64,000 nucleotides of DNA, taken from positions 8,846 to 72,845 of the forward strand of contig JAYVIV010000213.1 in assembly GCA_043769985.1 (NCBI GenBank), read 5' to 3'. Made by a program: the position numbers and the translations under genes. Source of the DNA: Arcicella sp043769985. GTDB lineage: Bacteria > Bacteroidota > Bacteroidia > Cytophagales > Spirosomataceae. Positions 26,314-35,475 of this stretch are shown one piece after another (within the stretch, counting starts at the first letter, position 1; the number at the start of each line of letters is the position of its first letter). The notes beneath the pieces are model-generated. The model was not told the DNA's origin. It was given only the letters and a program-made list of their open reading frames with translations, and did not search any database.

Positions 26314-29181
26314 GTGCCAAGAAATCTTTCCATTAAGTCCGTTCTTATTATCGGTTCAGGTCCAATTATCATCGGTCAGGCTTGCGAGTTTGATTATGCA
26401 GGTTCACAGGCGGCTCGCTCATTGCGTGAAGAGGGCATCAAGGTTGCCTTGATAAATTCCAATCCTGCCACCATTATGACAGACCCGCTCAATGCCGATT
26501 ATGTCTATTTGAAACCCCTTGATAAGAATTCTATCATCGAAATCTTAGAAAAACACATTGCCGAAGGAATTCCAATTGATGCCGTTTTGCCAACGATGGG
26601 TGGTCAGACGGCATTAAATTTAGCTATCGACTGTGACTCGGCGGGTGTTTGGCAAAAATACGGTGTGGAACTAATTGGCGTGGATATTAAGGCAATAGAA
26701 ACCACCGAAGACCGTGAGAAATTCCGTCTGAAAATGATTGAGATTGGTGTTGGCGTTTGTAAAGGACGTACTGCCCGCTCGTTTTTGGAAGGAAAAGAAA
26801 TTGCACAAGAAACTGGTTTCCCGCTGGTTATTCGCCCTTCGTTTACGCTTGGTGGAACGGGTGGAGGCTTTGTACTCGACGCAAAAGATTTTGATGCGGC
26901 TCTTAATAAAGGCTTGCACGCCTCGCCAACGCATGAGGTTTTGGTAGAACAATCAATCAAAGGTTGGAAGGAATATGAATTAGAATTATTGCGTGATAAT
27001 ATTGGAAATGTAATTATCATTTGTTCAATTGAAAATTTCGACCCCATGGGAATTCACACGGGCGATTCCATCACGGTTGCCCCTGCCCAGACGCTACCAG
27101 ACACCATTTATCAAAGAATGCGTGACATGGCAATCAAGATGATGAATGCCATCGGACAGTTTGCGGGCGGTTGTAATGTGCAGTTTTCGTTGAATCCTGA
27201 AACTGACGAAATCATTGCCATTGAAATTAATCCACGGGTTTCTCGTTCGTCGGCTTTGGCTTCAAAAGCAACGGGTTACCCAATTGCAAAAATTGCCGCA
27301 AAAATGGCAATTGGCTATAATTTAGATGAATTAACGAATGCTATTACAGGCAATACTTCGGCTTACTTTGAACCAGCATTAGACTATGTTATCGTAAAAA
27401 TTCCTCGATGGAATTTCGATAAATTCAAGGGTGCAGATAAGAGTTTAGGACTCCAAATGAAATCAGTTGGGGAAACGATGGGTATTGGTCGTAATTTTCA
27501 AGAAGCATTGCAAAAGGCTTGTCAATCGCTCGAAATCAAGCGTAATGGCATGGGTGCAGACGGCAAAGGATTGCGTGACCAAGATGCTATTATGTACTCG
27601 CTCGCCAATCCATCTTGGAATCGTCTTTTCCATATTTATGATGCCTTCAAATTAGGAATTTCTTTCAAAACGATTCAGCAAACGACCAAAATTGATAGAT
27701 GGTTTTTGTATCAAATTGAGGATTTAGTAAGAGTTGAAAATGAAATTGAGAAATATAACTTACATTCAATTCCGAAAGAACTTTTAGAAGAAGCCAAACA
27801 TAAAGGTTTTGCTGATAGACAAATTGCTTATACGCTAAAATGCTTAGAATCAGAAGTTTACGATAAAAGAAACAATTTAGGAATTAAACGTATCTATAAA
27901 TGTGTTGATACTTGTGCGGCAGAATTTGAGGCATCAACCCCTTACTTTTACTCTACATTTAGCCCATTAACTCCAGATGGAGGAACAAGTAACTCCAAAA
28001 TTGAAAGCCCAAATGAATCTATTTCCACTAATAAGAAAAAGGTAATTGTTTTAGGTTCAGGTCCAAACCGAATTGGACAAGGTATTGAGTTCGATTATTC
28101 GTGCGTACACGGAATTTTGGCGGCGAAAGAGGCTGGTTATGAGGCAATTATGATTAACTCGAATCCAGAAACGGTTTCAACAGATTTTGATATTGCGGAT
28201 AAATTATACTTTGAACCTGTTTTCTGGGAACACGTTTACGACATCATTCAACACGAAAAACCCGAAGGCGTTATCGTACAATTGGGCGGACAAACGGCTT
28301 TGAAATTGGCGGAGAAACTCTCAAAATACGGAATCAAAATCATCGGAACCTCTTTTGAAGCCCTTGATTTGGCGGAAGATAGAGGAGCATTCTCGGCTTT
28401 ATTACAAGAAAATGATATTCCTTTCCCACAATTTGGGGTTTGTGAAGATGCTGATAATGCGGCAGAATTGGGTCGTCAATTGGGTTATCCATTATTAGTC
28501 CGTCCGTCGTATGTATTGGGTGGGCAGTCGATGAAAATTGTGATTAACGAACAGGAATTAGAGCAACACGTAGTTGATATTCTGAGAGATATTCCAGGCA
28601 ATAAAATCCTCCTCGACCATTTCCTTGAAAATGCCATTGAGGCAGAGGCAGATGCGATATGTGACGGTGAAGACGTTTACATTATCGGAATCATGGAACA
28701 CATCGAACCCGCAGGGATTCACTCAGGCGATTCGCACTCAGTTTTACCTCCGTTCGATTTATCAGAAAACGTAATTCAACAGATAAAAGACCATACCAAA
28801 AAGATTGCTCTCGCTCTGAAAACCGTAGGATTATTAAATATCCAGTTTGCGGTGAGGAATGAAGTAGTTTATATCATCGAAGCCAATCCAAGAGCGTCTC
28901 GAACCGTTCCATTTATTTGCAAGGCATACCAAGAGCCATACGTGAATTACGCAACGAAAGTAATGTTAGGAGCAAAAATCAAAGACTTCAATTTCCAACC
29001 AAAAGGAAAAGGGTGGGCGATAAAAATACCCGTATTTTCATTCAACAAATTTCCGAATGTGAACATGGAATTAGGACCCGAAATGAAATCGACAGGAGAA
29101 GCAATTTACTTCATAGATTCACTAAAAGACGATTTTTTCAGAAAGGTTTACGGAGAACGAAATTTGTATCTTTCGAGGTAA
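26314..29181 (+). CDS. carB: carbamoyl-phosphate synthase large subunit
   Basis: CarB joins ammonia, bicarbonate and two ATP into carbamoyl phosphate for arginine and pyrimidine synthesis. The GTG-initiated 955-residue protein has two homologous ATP-grasp halves. The first opens SVLIIGSGPIIIGQACEFDY and the second KVIVLGSGPNRIGQGIEFDY (about residue 570). Glycine-rich loops are SFTLGGTGGGF and SYVLGGQSMKI. It ends soon after the second half and lacks the C-terminal MGS allosteric domain of the 1070-residue E. coli enzyme, as is usual in this group. No carA is adjacent. Confidence 0.96.
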   Translation: MPRNLSIKSVLIIGSGPIIIGQACEFDYAGSQAARSLREEGIKVALINSNPATIMTDPLNADYVYLKPLDKNSIIEILEKHIAEGIPIDAVLPTMGGQTALNLAIDCDSAGVWQKYGVELIGVDIKAIETTEDREKFRLKMIEIGVGVCKGRTARSFLEGKEIAQETGFPLVIRPSFTLGGTGGGFVLDAKDFDAALNKGLHASPTHEVLVEQSIKGWKEYELELLRDNIGNVIIICSIENFDPMGIHTGDSITVAPAQTLPDTIYQRMRDMAIKMMNAIGQFAGGCNVQFSLNPETDEIIAIEINPRVSRSSALASKATGYPIAKIAAKMAIGYNLDELTNAITGNTSAYFEPALDYVIVKIPRWNFDKFKGADKSLGLQMKSVGETMGIGRNFQEALQKACQSLEIKRNGMGADGKGLRDQDAIMYSLANPSWNRLFHIYDAFKLGISFKTIQQTTKIDRWFLYQIEDLVRVENEIEKYNLHSIPKELLEEAKHKGFADRQIAYTLKCLESEVYDKRNNLGIKRIYKCVDTCAAEFEASTPYFYSTFSPLTPDGGTSNSKIESPNESISTNKKKVIVLGSGPNRIGQGIEFDYSCVHGILAAKEAGYEAIMINSNPETVSTDFDIADKLYFEPVFWEHVYDIIQHEKPEGVIVQLGGQTALKLAEKLSKYGIKIIGTSFEALDLAEDRGAFSALLQENDIPFPQFGVCEDADNAAELGRQLGYPLLVRPSYVLGGQSMKIVINEQELEQHVVDILRDIPGNKILLDHFLENAIEAEADAICDGEDVYIIGIMEHIEPAGIHSGDSHSVLPPFDLSENVIQQIKDHTKKIALALKTVGLLNIQFAVRNEVVYIIEANPRASRTVPFICKAYQEPYVNYATKVMLGAKIKDFNFQPKGKGWAIKIPVFSFNKFPNVNMELGPEMKSTGEAIYFIDSLKDDFFRKVYGERNLYLSR

Positions 29182-29194
29182 TAAAAAGGTAAAC

Positions 29195-29250
29195 ACACAA
29201 ACTCGTACGAATAAATGTAAAAATTCACATTTATTCGTACGAGTTTGTGT
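29195..29250 (+). terminator. 24-bp perfect hairpin just after carB
   Basis: ACACAAACTCGTACGAATAA (29195-29214), continuing to 29218, pairs perfectly with 29227-29250 around an 8-nt loop. It starts 13 bp after the carB stop. There is no strong T run after it, so it may stabilise mRNA rather than stop transcription. Confidence 0.6.
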
Positions 29251-29284
29251 TAAATTTCACACTTTTATGGACGAGTTTCAAATA

Positions 29285-29770
29285 TCACTCCACTTGAGCA
29301 TTCACAACTTTCCCTTCCGTAATCACTATTTTACTGCCATCAGACCCAACGGCTGTGCCTGAAAATGTAGCGTTTGCATACGTCAAGGTATTCGCTAATT
29401 TGGTTTTAGTAATCGTTACTATTCCCGATGAACCTTTTTGATCCTTACCAATAAAATAACTAACTTTTGCCACCTGTCTGGTGAATTGAAAAAGACGGTC
29501 GTTGGTTTCCTCAAATTTATAAGCCGTTCCAACGTTTGCAGAATTAATCAAAGTCATGGCAATGACATCTTTCCCGCCCGTAACTTCCAACGCTCCCGTA
29601 CCTGAGAAACTGCCCGAAGTAATCGCCCCTGCCCCCACACTACTTTTCCACTCCACGCCATTGATTTTCATGGAAATATAACTTGTGCCAGTTGCAGGTG
29701 TTACGTCGCTTGATTTTGAGCAAGATAAAATCCCGCAAAATAGTAAGAGAGAAAAAAGGTATGTTTTCAT
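29285..29770 (-). CDS. lipoprotein of unknown function
   Basis: The 161-residue product has a lipobox (MKTYLFSLLLFCGILSCSK, Cys at about 17) and then a single beta-rich domain. It opens SYISMKINGVEWKSSVGAGA and contains GALEVTGGKDVIAMTLINS and ATFSGTAVGSDGSKIVITEG. This pattern resembles the Bacteroidota DUF6252-type lipoproteins, but I am not certain of the family. It is probably anchored in the outer membrane. It has no operon partner. Confidence 0.65.
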   Translation of the reverse strand: MKTYLFSLLLFCGILSCSKSSDVTPATGTSYISMKINGVEWKSSVGAGAITSGSFSGTGALEVTGGKDVIAMTLINSANVGTAYKFEETNDRLFQFTRQVAKVSYFIGKDQKGSSGIVTITKTKLANTLTYANATFSGTAVGSDGSKIVITEGKVVNAQVE

Positions 29771-29796
29771 GATTTTTGAGTTTAAAATTAAAATTT

Positions 29797-29910
29797 TGTC
29801 TGAACTGGGATTCGTAGGATTTTAGGATTTTTTGGATTTTCTATCGAACTCCAATCCAAAAAATCCATTAATCTGACGAATCCCAGTTCTGACGGGGTCG
29901 CCCAGACAGT
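29797..29910. repeat. GTCTGAACTGGGATTC palindrome, copy 2
   Basis: GTCTGAACTGGGATTCG pairs with CGAATCCCAGTTCTGAC, and the block GGGGTCGCCCAGAC lies beyond the right arm. The centre carries GGATTTTCTATCGAACTCC. The centre is almost the reverse complement of the centre of copy 3. Confidence 0.8.
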
Positions 29911-29932
29911 TTTATGTTTGTGATATATTTTG

Positions 29933-31024
29933 TTATTGCTTGATAACCAACACATTAAAGATTACACCCACTGGCATTGCTGATGTATCTTCTAAATAAA
30001 TTCTCCAATTTGACCCACTCCAAAAAACGCCATAAGTTTTATCTAAGTAAGGTCCGCCAGAACCGTAGTTGTGGGTTACTATCAAAATATCATTGGCATT
30101 ATTGGCAAGCGTTGTATTGGGAATAATAAGCTGATTTAGAATAACATTCCCTGCACTTGTAACAATTTTGAAAGCAGGTTGTGCTGTGATTCCCCCCGCT
30201 ACTTTAATTGCCCCTGTAATTTTAACAGCTGTACTTGCAATCAATTCTAAGGCAGTACCACCTGATAAATTACCAAATTGTGCCACTGGAATAGTTGCGG
30301 AGGTATTACTTCCAACAATTGCATAACTACTGAGAGAAGAAGTTTCTAACCCTGTGAATGAATTACTTTGGAAAAATCCTCCATAACCACTGACAGAAGC
30401 ACCATAAACACCAGTACCCCCTGCCGTGGCATTTCCGAAAATACCATATCCCGAGCCTGAGGTAAGTCCATAAACGCCTTTGCCAGAAACAGCATCTCCA
30501 TAAACACCATCGCCTGTGGTGAGTCCTCTTCCCCAAACACCTCTATAAGAATCTGATGCTCCAAATACTCCCGTTCCCAAACCAGAAGCTGTTGATCCAT
30601 AAACACCAGTCGAACCCCCTTGTCCATAAACACCAAAACCTCCTCCAGAGCCAAAACCTATGATTGCGTGTCCTGTACCGTTATTAGTAGCTTCAATTAT
30701 GCCACTACCGCCTAACGCAGTAGAACCAGTAACCACAAATGGCACACCCATTCTACTTGCCTTCTGCCAACCAAAAAGTCCTCTATAAACCTCTATTTCT
30801 GCCGTAGTTGTATTATAAATCATCAAACCGTCGGCAATTGCTGGCATAGCATTGCGTTGGGTTGTTGTCATTCTTGGCATCAAAAAGCCTTTGTCTGAAC
30901 TTCTAACGTCTAACATAGCAGCCGCATTCGGCACTGCCCCCGTTGAATTTACCCCCATTTGAGCATTGACTGTTTGTAGATACACACACAGCAAGAGAGT
31001 CAACATATAATAATTCTTTTTCAT
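29933..31024 (-). CDS. secreted protein with GVYG/GVFG repeats
   Basis: The 363-residue protein has a signal peptide (ending near NAQ) and then the widespread Bacteroidota N-terminal module of surface and cell-adhesion proteins: MGVNSTGAVPNAAAMLDVRS and GFLMPRMTTTQRNAM. From about 105 to 230 it is a run of short Gly-rich units (GVYGQGGS, GVYGSTASG, GVFGASDS, GVWGRG, GVYGDAVSG, GVYGLTSG, GIFGNATAG, GVYGASVSG). Such units recall the trimeric beta-helices of phage tail needles. The C-terminal 90 residues form an unrecognised beta-rich domain. A surface-structure role is inferred. Confidence 0.65.
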   Translation of the reverse strand: MKKNYYMLTLLLCVYLQTVNAQMGVNSTGAVPNAAAMLDVRSSDKGFLMPRMTTTQRNAMPAIADGLMIYNTTTAEIEVYRGLFGWQKASRMGVPFVVTGSTALGGSGIIEATNNGTGHAIIGFGSGGGFGVYGQGGSTGVYGSTASGLGTGVFGASDSYRGVWGRGLTTGDGVYGDAVSGKGVYGLTSGSGYGIFGNATAGGTGVYGASVSGYGGFFQSNSFTGLETSSLSSYAIVGSNTSATIPVAQFGNLSGGTALELIASTAVKITGAIKVAGGITAQPAFKIVTSAGNVILNQLIIPNTTLANNANDILIVTHNYGSGGPYLDKTYGVFWSGSNWRIYLEDTSAMPVGVIFNVLVIKQ

Positions 31025-31174
31025 TTTAATTAGCCCCCCGACCCCCGAAGGGGGAGTTTGTTAAAGTGTTATGATAATTAGCTCCTCAAATGAGGGCAAG
31101 GAGCGTTATAATTCTCTTAAAATTTGGACTCAAAAGTTCCCCCTTCGGGGAGTTCGGCGACCGATGCCTCGGGG
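31025..31174. repeat. CCCCCGAAGGGGGA-type inverted repeat
   Basis: TAGCCCCCCGACCCCCGAAG near the left end and CCCCCTTCGGGGAGTTCGGC near the right are partly complementary, with TTAAAGTGTTATGATAATTAG and TTATAATTCTCTTAAAATTTG-like text between. A related phrase, GTTCCCCCTCTGGGGGTTAG, sits at 9891-9915. These GC-rich words differ sharply from the AT-rich surroundings and look like dispersed elements. Confidence 0.5.
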
Positions 31175-31522
31175 CTATAATTCACTGATTGCATTCCGCT
31201 TCCTCCGAGAAACTGGCAATTGGGTTTCGTCTTTCAAAAAAAGGTGCGTAATGTGCTTTATATCAAGTTCTTGTGTATCTTTCACGTGTCTTTTATTGAC
31301 ACAATATGCCCGATGAATCCGAACGAAAGAATCATTCAATGAGTGTTGAATATGATACAGTAGGGTTCGGGGTGAAATTTTTATTTTGCCGTTATACAAG
31401 TGAATGAGGGTATAATTGACATTGCCTTGCAGATATAGAATGTCATCGAAAAGAATTTTATCTTTCCGTTTGTGCTTGTTGGGTAACAAGAAAAATCTGG
31501 AATTATTGATTGTATTTATCAT
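31175..31522 (-). CDS. LytTR-type DNA-binding regulator without receiver
   Basis: Starting at MINTINNSRF (the longer frame begins in a palindromic repeat) the product has 115 residues. Nearly all of it is one LytTR domain: ILFDDILYLQGNVNYTLIHL, ISPRTLLYHIQHSLNDSF, and VRIHRAYCVNKRHVKDT. LytTR domains bind DNA through inserted loops. There is no receiver domain, so regulation is by another signal or by partner proteins. It lies near a histidine kinase gene (31816) but on the other strand. Confidence 0.82.
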   Translation of the reverse strand: MINTINNSRFFLLPNKHKRKDKILFDDILYLQGNVNYTLIHLYNGKIKISPRTLLYHIQHSLNDSFVRIHRAYCVNKRHVKDTQELDIKHITHLFLKDETQLPVSRRKRNAISEL

Positions 31523-31538
31523 TGCTTTGTGAGGTTGG

Positions 31539-31615
31539 GCTTTGAGCCATGAGCAGTGAGCAATGAGAAAATAATTATCTATTATCTCAAAACTCACAGC
31601 TCAAAACTCATAGCT
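31539..31615. repeat. GAGCCATGAGCAGTGAGCAATGAG palindrome
   Basis: Left arm units of the type TTTGAGCCATGAGCAGTGAG pair imperfectly with CTCAAAACTCACAGCTCAAA on the right. It belongs to the same style of 7-nt-unit palindromes as 52200-52283, with which it shares GCTTTGAGCCATGAGC. Confidence 0.7.
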
Positions 31616-31704
31616 GTTAGACAATACAAATTTCATCACAACCCAAACCAATGTAAATCCTTAAATTAGGGGAAATCGTATCCTTAATTTTAGGGATATT
31701 TCTA

Positions 31705-31806
31705 TTAATTGTTGAAGGATGATTTGTTGAATTGTTGAAAATAAGACGATGTGCATCACGTATTACCTCAATCAACAACGCTACAATTCAACAAATCAAC
31801 AATTAA
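31705..31806. repeat. GTTGATTTGTTGAATTGTTGA palindrome before histidine kinase
   Basis: Left TTAATTGTTGAAGGATGATT and GTTGAATTGTTGA pair with right TCAACAACGCTACAATTCAA and CAACAATTAA. It ends 9 bp before the kinase ATG, so it would fold within the 5' leader and could influence translation. Confidence 0.75.
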
Positions 31807-31815
31807 AATAAACCC

Positions 31816-33750
31816 ATGAAAAACACACTACTAATCCTGTTGCTATCTCTTAACATCACAACCTTCGGACAACGTGAAACCATTGACCGATTGAAAGCTG
31901 AATTGAAAAAAATTGAGGCAATGCCAGAATCATATACTCGTGACACGATGTGGTCGAGGAAGGTGAAGGTCTTGATGTATCACTATACGTTTATCAATGC
32001 AGATTCAGCTTTAATTTATACCAAAAAATTATTGGCTGTTTCTGAAAAGCGAGGAATTGAAACCAATATCATTCACAGTTATAATTATTTTGGGTATTTG
32101 TACGGTTTGGAAGGCAATCATTTTATGGCTGCCCAAAACTATTATAAAGCCCTCGGAATGGCTGAAAAGAGTAAGGATGAAAAGAGGATTTTAGATAGCA
32201 AACGTTATTTAACCGAAGCCTATATCAGTTTAGAGGATTATACAAAAGCATTGAAATTTGGAAATGAAGCCTTATTATTAGCACGAAAACGAAAAGATAA
32301 TAATGAACTTTGGGCAAGTTTAAGCAATCTGGGCGTTATTTATTTGAATAGTAATAATTTTGGTAAGGCAAAAATATATTTCCAAGAATTAAGAGAATTA
32401 GCTCTCAAAGCCAATGATAAAGATTTTATTGCCGTAAGTTTAAATGCTTTGGGTCACGTTGAATCCTCGATGAAGAATTACAAAAAAGCTCACAATCTTT
32501 TCGATGAATTACTTAAATATTACGACCCACAAAGTATCAATTATGCCACTACACAAATAGATATTGCTGAAGTTTTGGTGGGAGAACAAAAATATAATCA
32601 AGCTATCCCAATGATTCTCACGGCTCAAAAGAAAATAAAAAAAGAGGGGGGAGAAAGCTATTTACCAACTTCTTATAAGCTACTTTATGAGTCCTACAAA
32701 GCCCAAGGCAATAATGCAGATGCACTGAAATATCACGAAAAATTTATGTCTTTAAATGATAGCCTTTCCAAAGAAAGTACACAAAGCCGTATTCGTTCTT
32801 TGCAGTTTGAATATGATAATACCTTGAAAGAGACCAAATTACAAAAACAAAACATTGAATTATTAGAAGAGAAAACACAAAAACAACAAATAGCCCAAAC
32901 AAGAAATCTCTTTCTTTTGGCAGGAATATTGGCTTTGGCATTGGCAGGTATTTTATTCTGGAATAATCGAAAACTAAATCTCAAAAACCGACAAATTGAA
33001 TCACAGAAAACTCAAATTATGTTGGCTCAGGAACAATTGGAAAATGCTAATCAGAATTTAGAATATCGAGTAATGCAACGCACCCAAGAATTAGCGTTTG
33101 CTAATGATGAAATTATTCATAAAAATGAAGAAATAAAAACAGCACTTTTCACAGGACAAAGCATTGAACGTAAGCGAGTTGCCTCTGAATTACACGATAA
33201 TGTAAGTAGCCTATTATCTGCCGTGAATATGTCTATGCAGGCAATTAGTGGCAAAACGCTGACGGAGGGAGACCAAAAGATTTATCAAAATGTACGTGAA
33301 ATGATAAAAAATGCGTATTCAGAAGTTCGGAATATTTCGCATAACATCATGCCTGCGGGCTTAGAAAAAGATGGGCTTGCAAGTACGATTGAGCAATTAT
33401 TGGAGAAAATAAATCTAAATAAACAATTGTCTTTTAGCCTTGAATCTAAGGGAATGGAACAACGATTACCAGTCCAAATTGAATTAAATGTTTATAGTAT
33501 CGTTTTGGAATTAATCAATAACATCATCAAACATTCACAAGCAACCTCAGCCACAATTTTAATGATGAATCAAAACGATATTTTTAATCTTCAAGTAACA
33601 GATAATGGCATTGGAATGCAAGATGGTTCGGGCAATGGGATGAACAATATCAAAGCAAGGATTGAAGCCTTGAATGGTAGTTTTACTTGTGATGCTGATA
33701 GTAAAAATGGAGCAAATTTTGACGTAAAAATACCTCTCAATTTAAACTGA
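31816..33750 (+). CDS. TPR-containing NarL-type sensor histidine kinase
   Basis: The 644-residue protein has a signal peptide, then five or so tetratricopeptide repeats (about 60-330) expected in the periplasm. One transmembrane segment (about 370-390, LFLLAGILALALAGILFW) and a coiled coil (about 395-440) follow. The HisKA_3 domain has its phospho-accepting histidine in RKRVASELHDNVSSLLSA (about 462), and the HATPase domain has NNIIKHSQA and DNGIGMQDGSGNGM. The likely partner is the NarL-type regulator at 34533. The stimulus is unknown; TPRs suggest a protein or peptide partner. Confidence 0.9.
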   Translation: MKNTLLILLLSLNITTFGQRETIDRLKAELKKIEAMPESYTRDTMWSRKVKVLMYHYTFINADSALIYTKKLLAVSEKRGIETNIIHSYNYFGYLYGLEGNHFMAAQNYYKALGMAEKSKDEKRILDSKRYLTEAYISLEDYTKALKFGNEALLLARKRKDNNELWASLSNLGVIYLNSNNFGKAKIYFQELRELALKANDKDFIAVSLNALGHVESSMKNYKKAHNLFDELLKYYDPQSINYATTQIDIAEVLVGEQKYNQAIPMILTAQKKIKKEGGESYLPTSYKLLYESYKAQGNNADALKYHEKFMSLNDSLSKESTQSRIRSLQFEYDNTLKETKLQKQNIELLEEKTQKQQIAQTRNLFLLAGILALALAGILFWNNRKLNLKNRQIESQKTQIMLAQEQLENANQNLEYRVMQRTQELAFANDEIIHKNEEIKTALFTGQSIERKRVASELHDNVSSLLSAVNMSMQAISGKTLTEGDQKIYQNVREMIKNAYSEVRNISHNIMPAGLEKDGLASTIEQLLEKINLNKQLSFSLESKGMEQRLPVQIELNVYSIVLELINNIIKHSQATSATILMMNQNDIFNLQVTDNGIGMQDGSGNGMNNIKARIEALNGSFTCDADSKNGANFDVKIPLNLN

Positions 33751-33760
33751 GAGGTATTTT
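33726..33760 (+). terminator. terminator overlapping 3' end of kinase gene
   Basis: AAAAATACCTCTCA pairs with TGAGAGGTATTTT; the stop codon lies in the right arm. The convergent lipoprotein gene ends at 33768. Confidence 0.8.
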
Positions 33761-33767
33761 CAGGTTT

Positions 33768-34280
33768 TTATCGAGTAGTAGCTTCAACAACCATAGGAAC
33801 TGCAATATTTACCTCAAAAGTGGACATTTGGAAAGATGGCATTCCTGGGCATCCCCCAATTCCACATCCAGGAGGGTTCAATGGTGGGGTTTTGATTGAG
33901 AATAAACTTGGATCCAAAACATTAGAAGAATAGCCTGCCCCAGACAATTTCATGAAATTACTAAGTTGTGTATAAGTAGTGCCTTGATTTTTGAAAAGTA
34001 AAGCTCCATGAAATATATTATTAGTATTACTTCCAAAAAGAGCCTTCCCATCAACCAGTGAAGATACTGGCACTAATAATGAATTATTGCCATCAATCAA
34101 TTTGATGTCTTTATTATTATTCACGAGCGAATACGTACCGTATAAAAGAATAACTTTTTGCGTAGTAATGGCAGCTACTCTGGCACTACTATTTTTGGAT
34201 GATGGCTCAACGGTTGTATTACACGAAAATGTAAAAATAACCGCAATTAATACAGAGAGAGATAAGAGTGTTTTTTGCAT
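33768..34280 (-). CDS. lipoprotein of unknown function
   Basis: This 170-residue product has a lipoprotein signal (MQKTLLSLSVLIAVIFTFSC, Cys at 20). After it come a polar linker and a domain with KVILLYGTYSLVNNNKDIKL and NNSLLVPVSSLVDGKALFGS. A glycine/proline/cysteine-rich patch (NPPGCGIGGCPGMPSF, about 135-150) may bind metal or form disulfides. I do not recognise a family. It lies between the kinase and its putative regulator but on the opposite strand from the kinase. Confidence 0.55.
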   Translation of the reverse strand: MQKTLLSLSVLIAVIFTFSCNTTVEPSSKNSSARVAAITTQKVILLYGTYSLVNNNKDIKLIDGNNSLLVPVSSLVDGKALFGSNTNNIFHGALLFKNQGTTYTQLSNFMKLSGAGYSSNVLDPSLFSIKTPPLNPPGCGIGGCPGMPSFQMSTFEVNIAVPMVVEATTR

Positions 34281-34407
34281 GACTTTATGAATTATTGATT
34301 TTTATTACTTGATTTATGATACAAAGTTAGCGGAGAGAACAACCATCAATCAATCCTTAATTTTAAGGATATTTGTAGTAGATTTTGAGGATATTAGTGG
34401 TATATAA

Positions 34408-34515
34408 GATTCTGTCTGAATTTGGATTCAACAGATTTCTGGATTTTTTGGATTGGAGTTCGATAGAAAATCCAAAAAATCCATAAATCCTATGAATCCA
34501 AATTCAGACAGAATC
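34408..34515. repeat. GTCTGAATTTGGATTC palindrome, copy 3
   Basis: GATTCTGTCTGAATTTGGAT pairs with ATCCAAATTCAGACAGAATC, and the centre holds GGATTTTTTGGATTGGAGTT against TCCAAAAAATCC. It is the most perfect of the three copies and lies directly downstream of the response regulator stop. Confidence 0.9.
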
Positions 34516-34532
34516 GCATAGATAATTTATCG

Positions 34533-35171
34533 TCACGAAAGTCCATGTTTCATCGCATATTTCACCAGTCCCACACTCGTATTGACCCCAATTTTTGAAA
34601 ATAAATTCTTTCGATGACTTTCTACGGTGGTGGGACTGATAAATAATTGTTCCGCAATCTGAATCCCTGAATATTCTTGAGCAATGAGTTTCAGAATCTG
34701 GATTTCTCTGTCCGTCAAAATACCTTTCAAGGCTTCCTTTTCAGAAATAAATACTTCGTTATGTGCTTCGGCGAGGCTTAAAATGGCTTTATCACTAAAA
34801 TATTTTTTGTTGTTGATAATACTCCTAATCGCATCTTCTAATTCCTCTCTTTCAGCAGATTTAAAGATAAAACCATCCGCACCCGCTTGCAAGGCATCTT
34901 TTATGGTTTTAGAATCCTCTGAAACCGTCAGCATTAAGATTTTGATTTTGGGATATTGTTGCTTCACTTTCCAGACCAATTCCACCCCATTCATCACAGG
35001 CATCTGCACATCCGAAACAATTAAATCTACCGTTTCTTTCTCTAATATTTGTAAAGCTTTTTGTCCGTTAGAGGCTTTACCAACCAATTCAATATCAGGT
35101 ATCGTACTGATTAACAGGCTGATACTTTCCAATAGAATCTGATGATCTTCAACAACAATTACTTTGGTCAT
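34533..35171 (-). CDS. NarL/LuxR-type response regulator
   Basis: Starting at MTKVIVVEDHQ (an in-frame ATG 17 codons upstream is not followed by receiver-like sequence) the product has 212 residues. It has a receiver domain with the phospho-acceptor aspartate in VDLIVSDVQMPVMNG and the lysine in GFIFKSAEREE. A LuxR-type helix-turn-helix follows (LTDREIQILKLIAQEYSGIQ, TTVESHRKNLFSKIGV). It probably takes phosphate from the TPR histidine kinase at 31816. The - strand gene has no operon partner. Confidence 0.92.
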   Translation of the reverse strand: MTKVIVVEDHQILLESISLLISTIPDIELVGKASNGQKALQILEKETVDLIVSDVQMPVMNGVELVWKVKQQYPKIKILMLTVSEDSKTIKDALQAGADGFIFKSAEREELEDAIRSIINNKKYFSDKAILSLAEAHNEVFISEKEALKGILTDREIQILKLIAQEYSGIQIAEQLFISPTTVESHRKNLFSKIGVNTSVGLVKYAMKHGLS

Positions 35172-35475
35172 GGAATATTGGTGGTTTATTTTGGGTTGTA
35201 AATTAAGCGTTTTATCCTTCAAATTTTAACAATCTGATTATTAATTAGTGAATGGTATTTTCATTTTTTAGAGTAATTAAATGAAAGGGGAAAAGGTTGG
35301 TTTAAGTCGTAAAAATGATTTGGGTGAATATACGTTAATTACTAATTCAAAATGGGTCTTACTTTATCAGATAATCAATAATCAATTTTCTACAATAAAA
35401 TTGAAAATAAAATTTTACTATTGTTTGTTATATAAACACTATAAGTTAAATTTGTTGATATTAAAACCCCTAAAA
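35172..35475. other. intergenic region before toxin-like gene
   Basis: A frame continues upstream of the toxin ATG from 35281, but its translation is low in complexity and shows no homology to the second copy of the toxin. I take it as non-coding. No repeat is visible. Confidence 0.45.

Noticed and set aside
35281..35475. N-terminal extension of the toxin at 35476
   Set aside because: The extension is not present in the paralogue at 41883, and both proteins become 163 residues with the shorter start.
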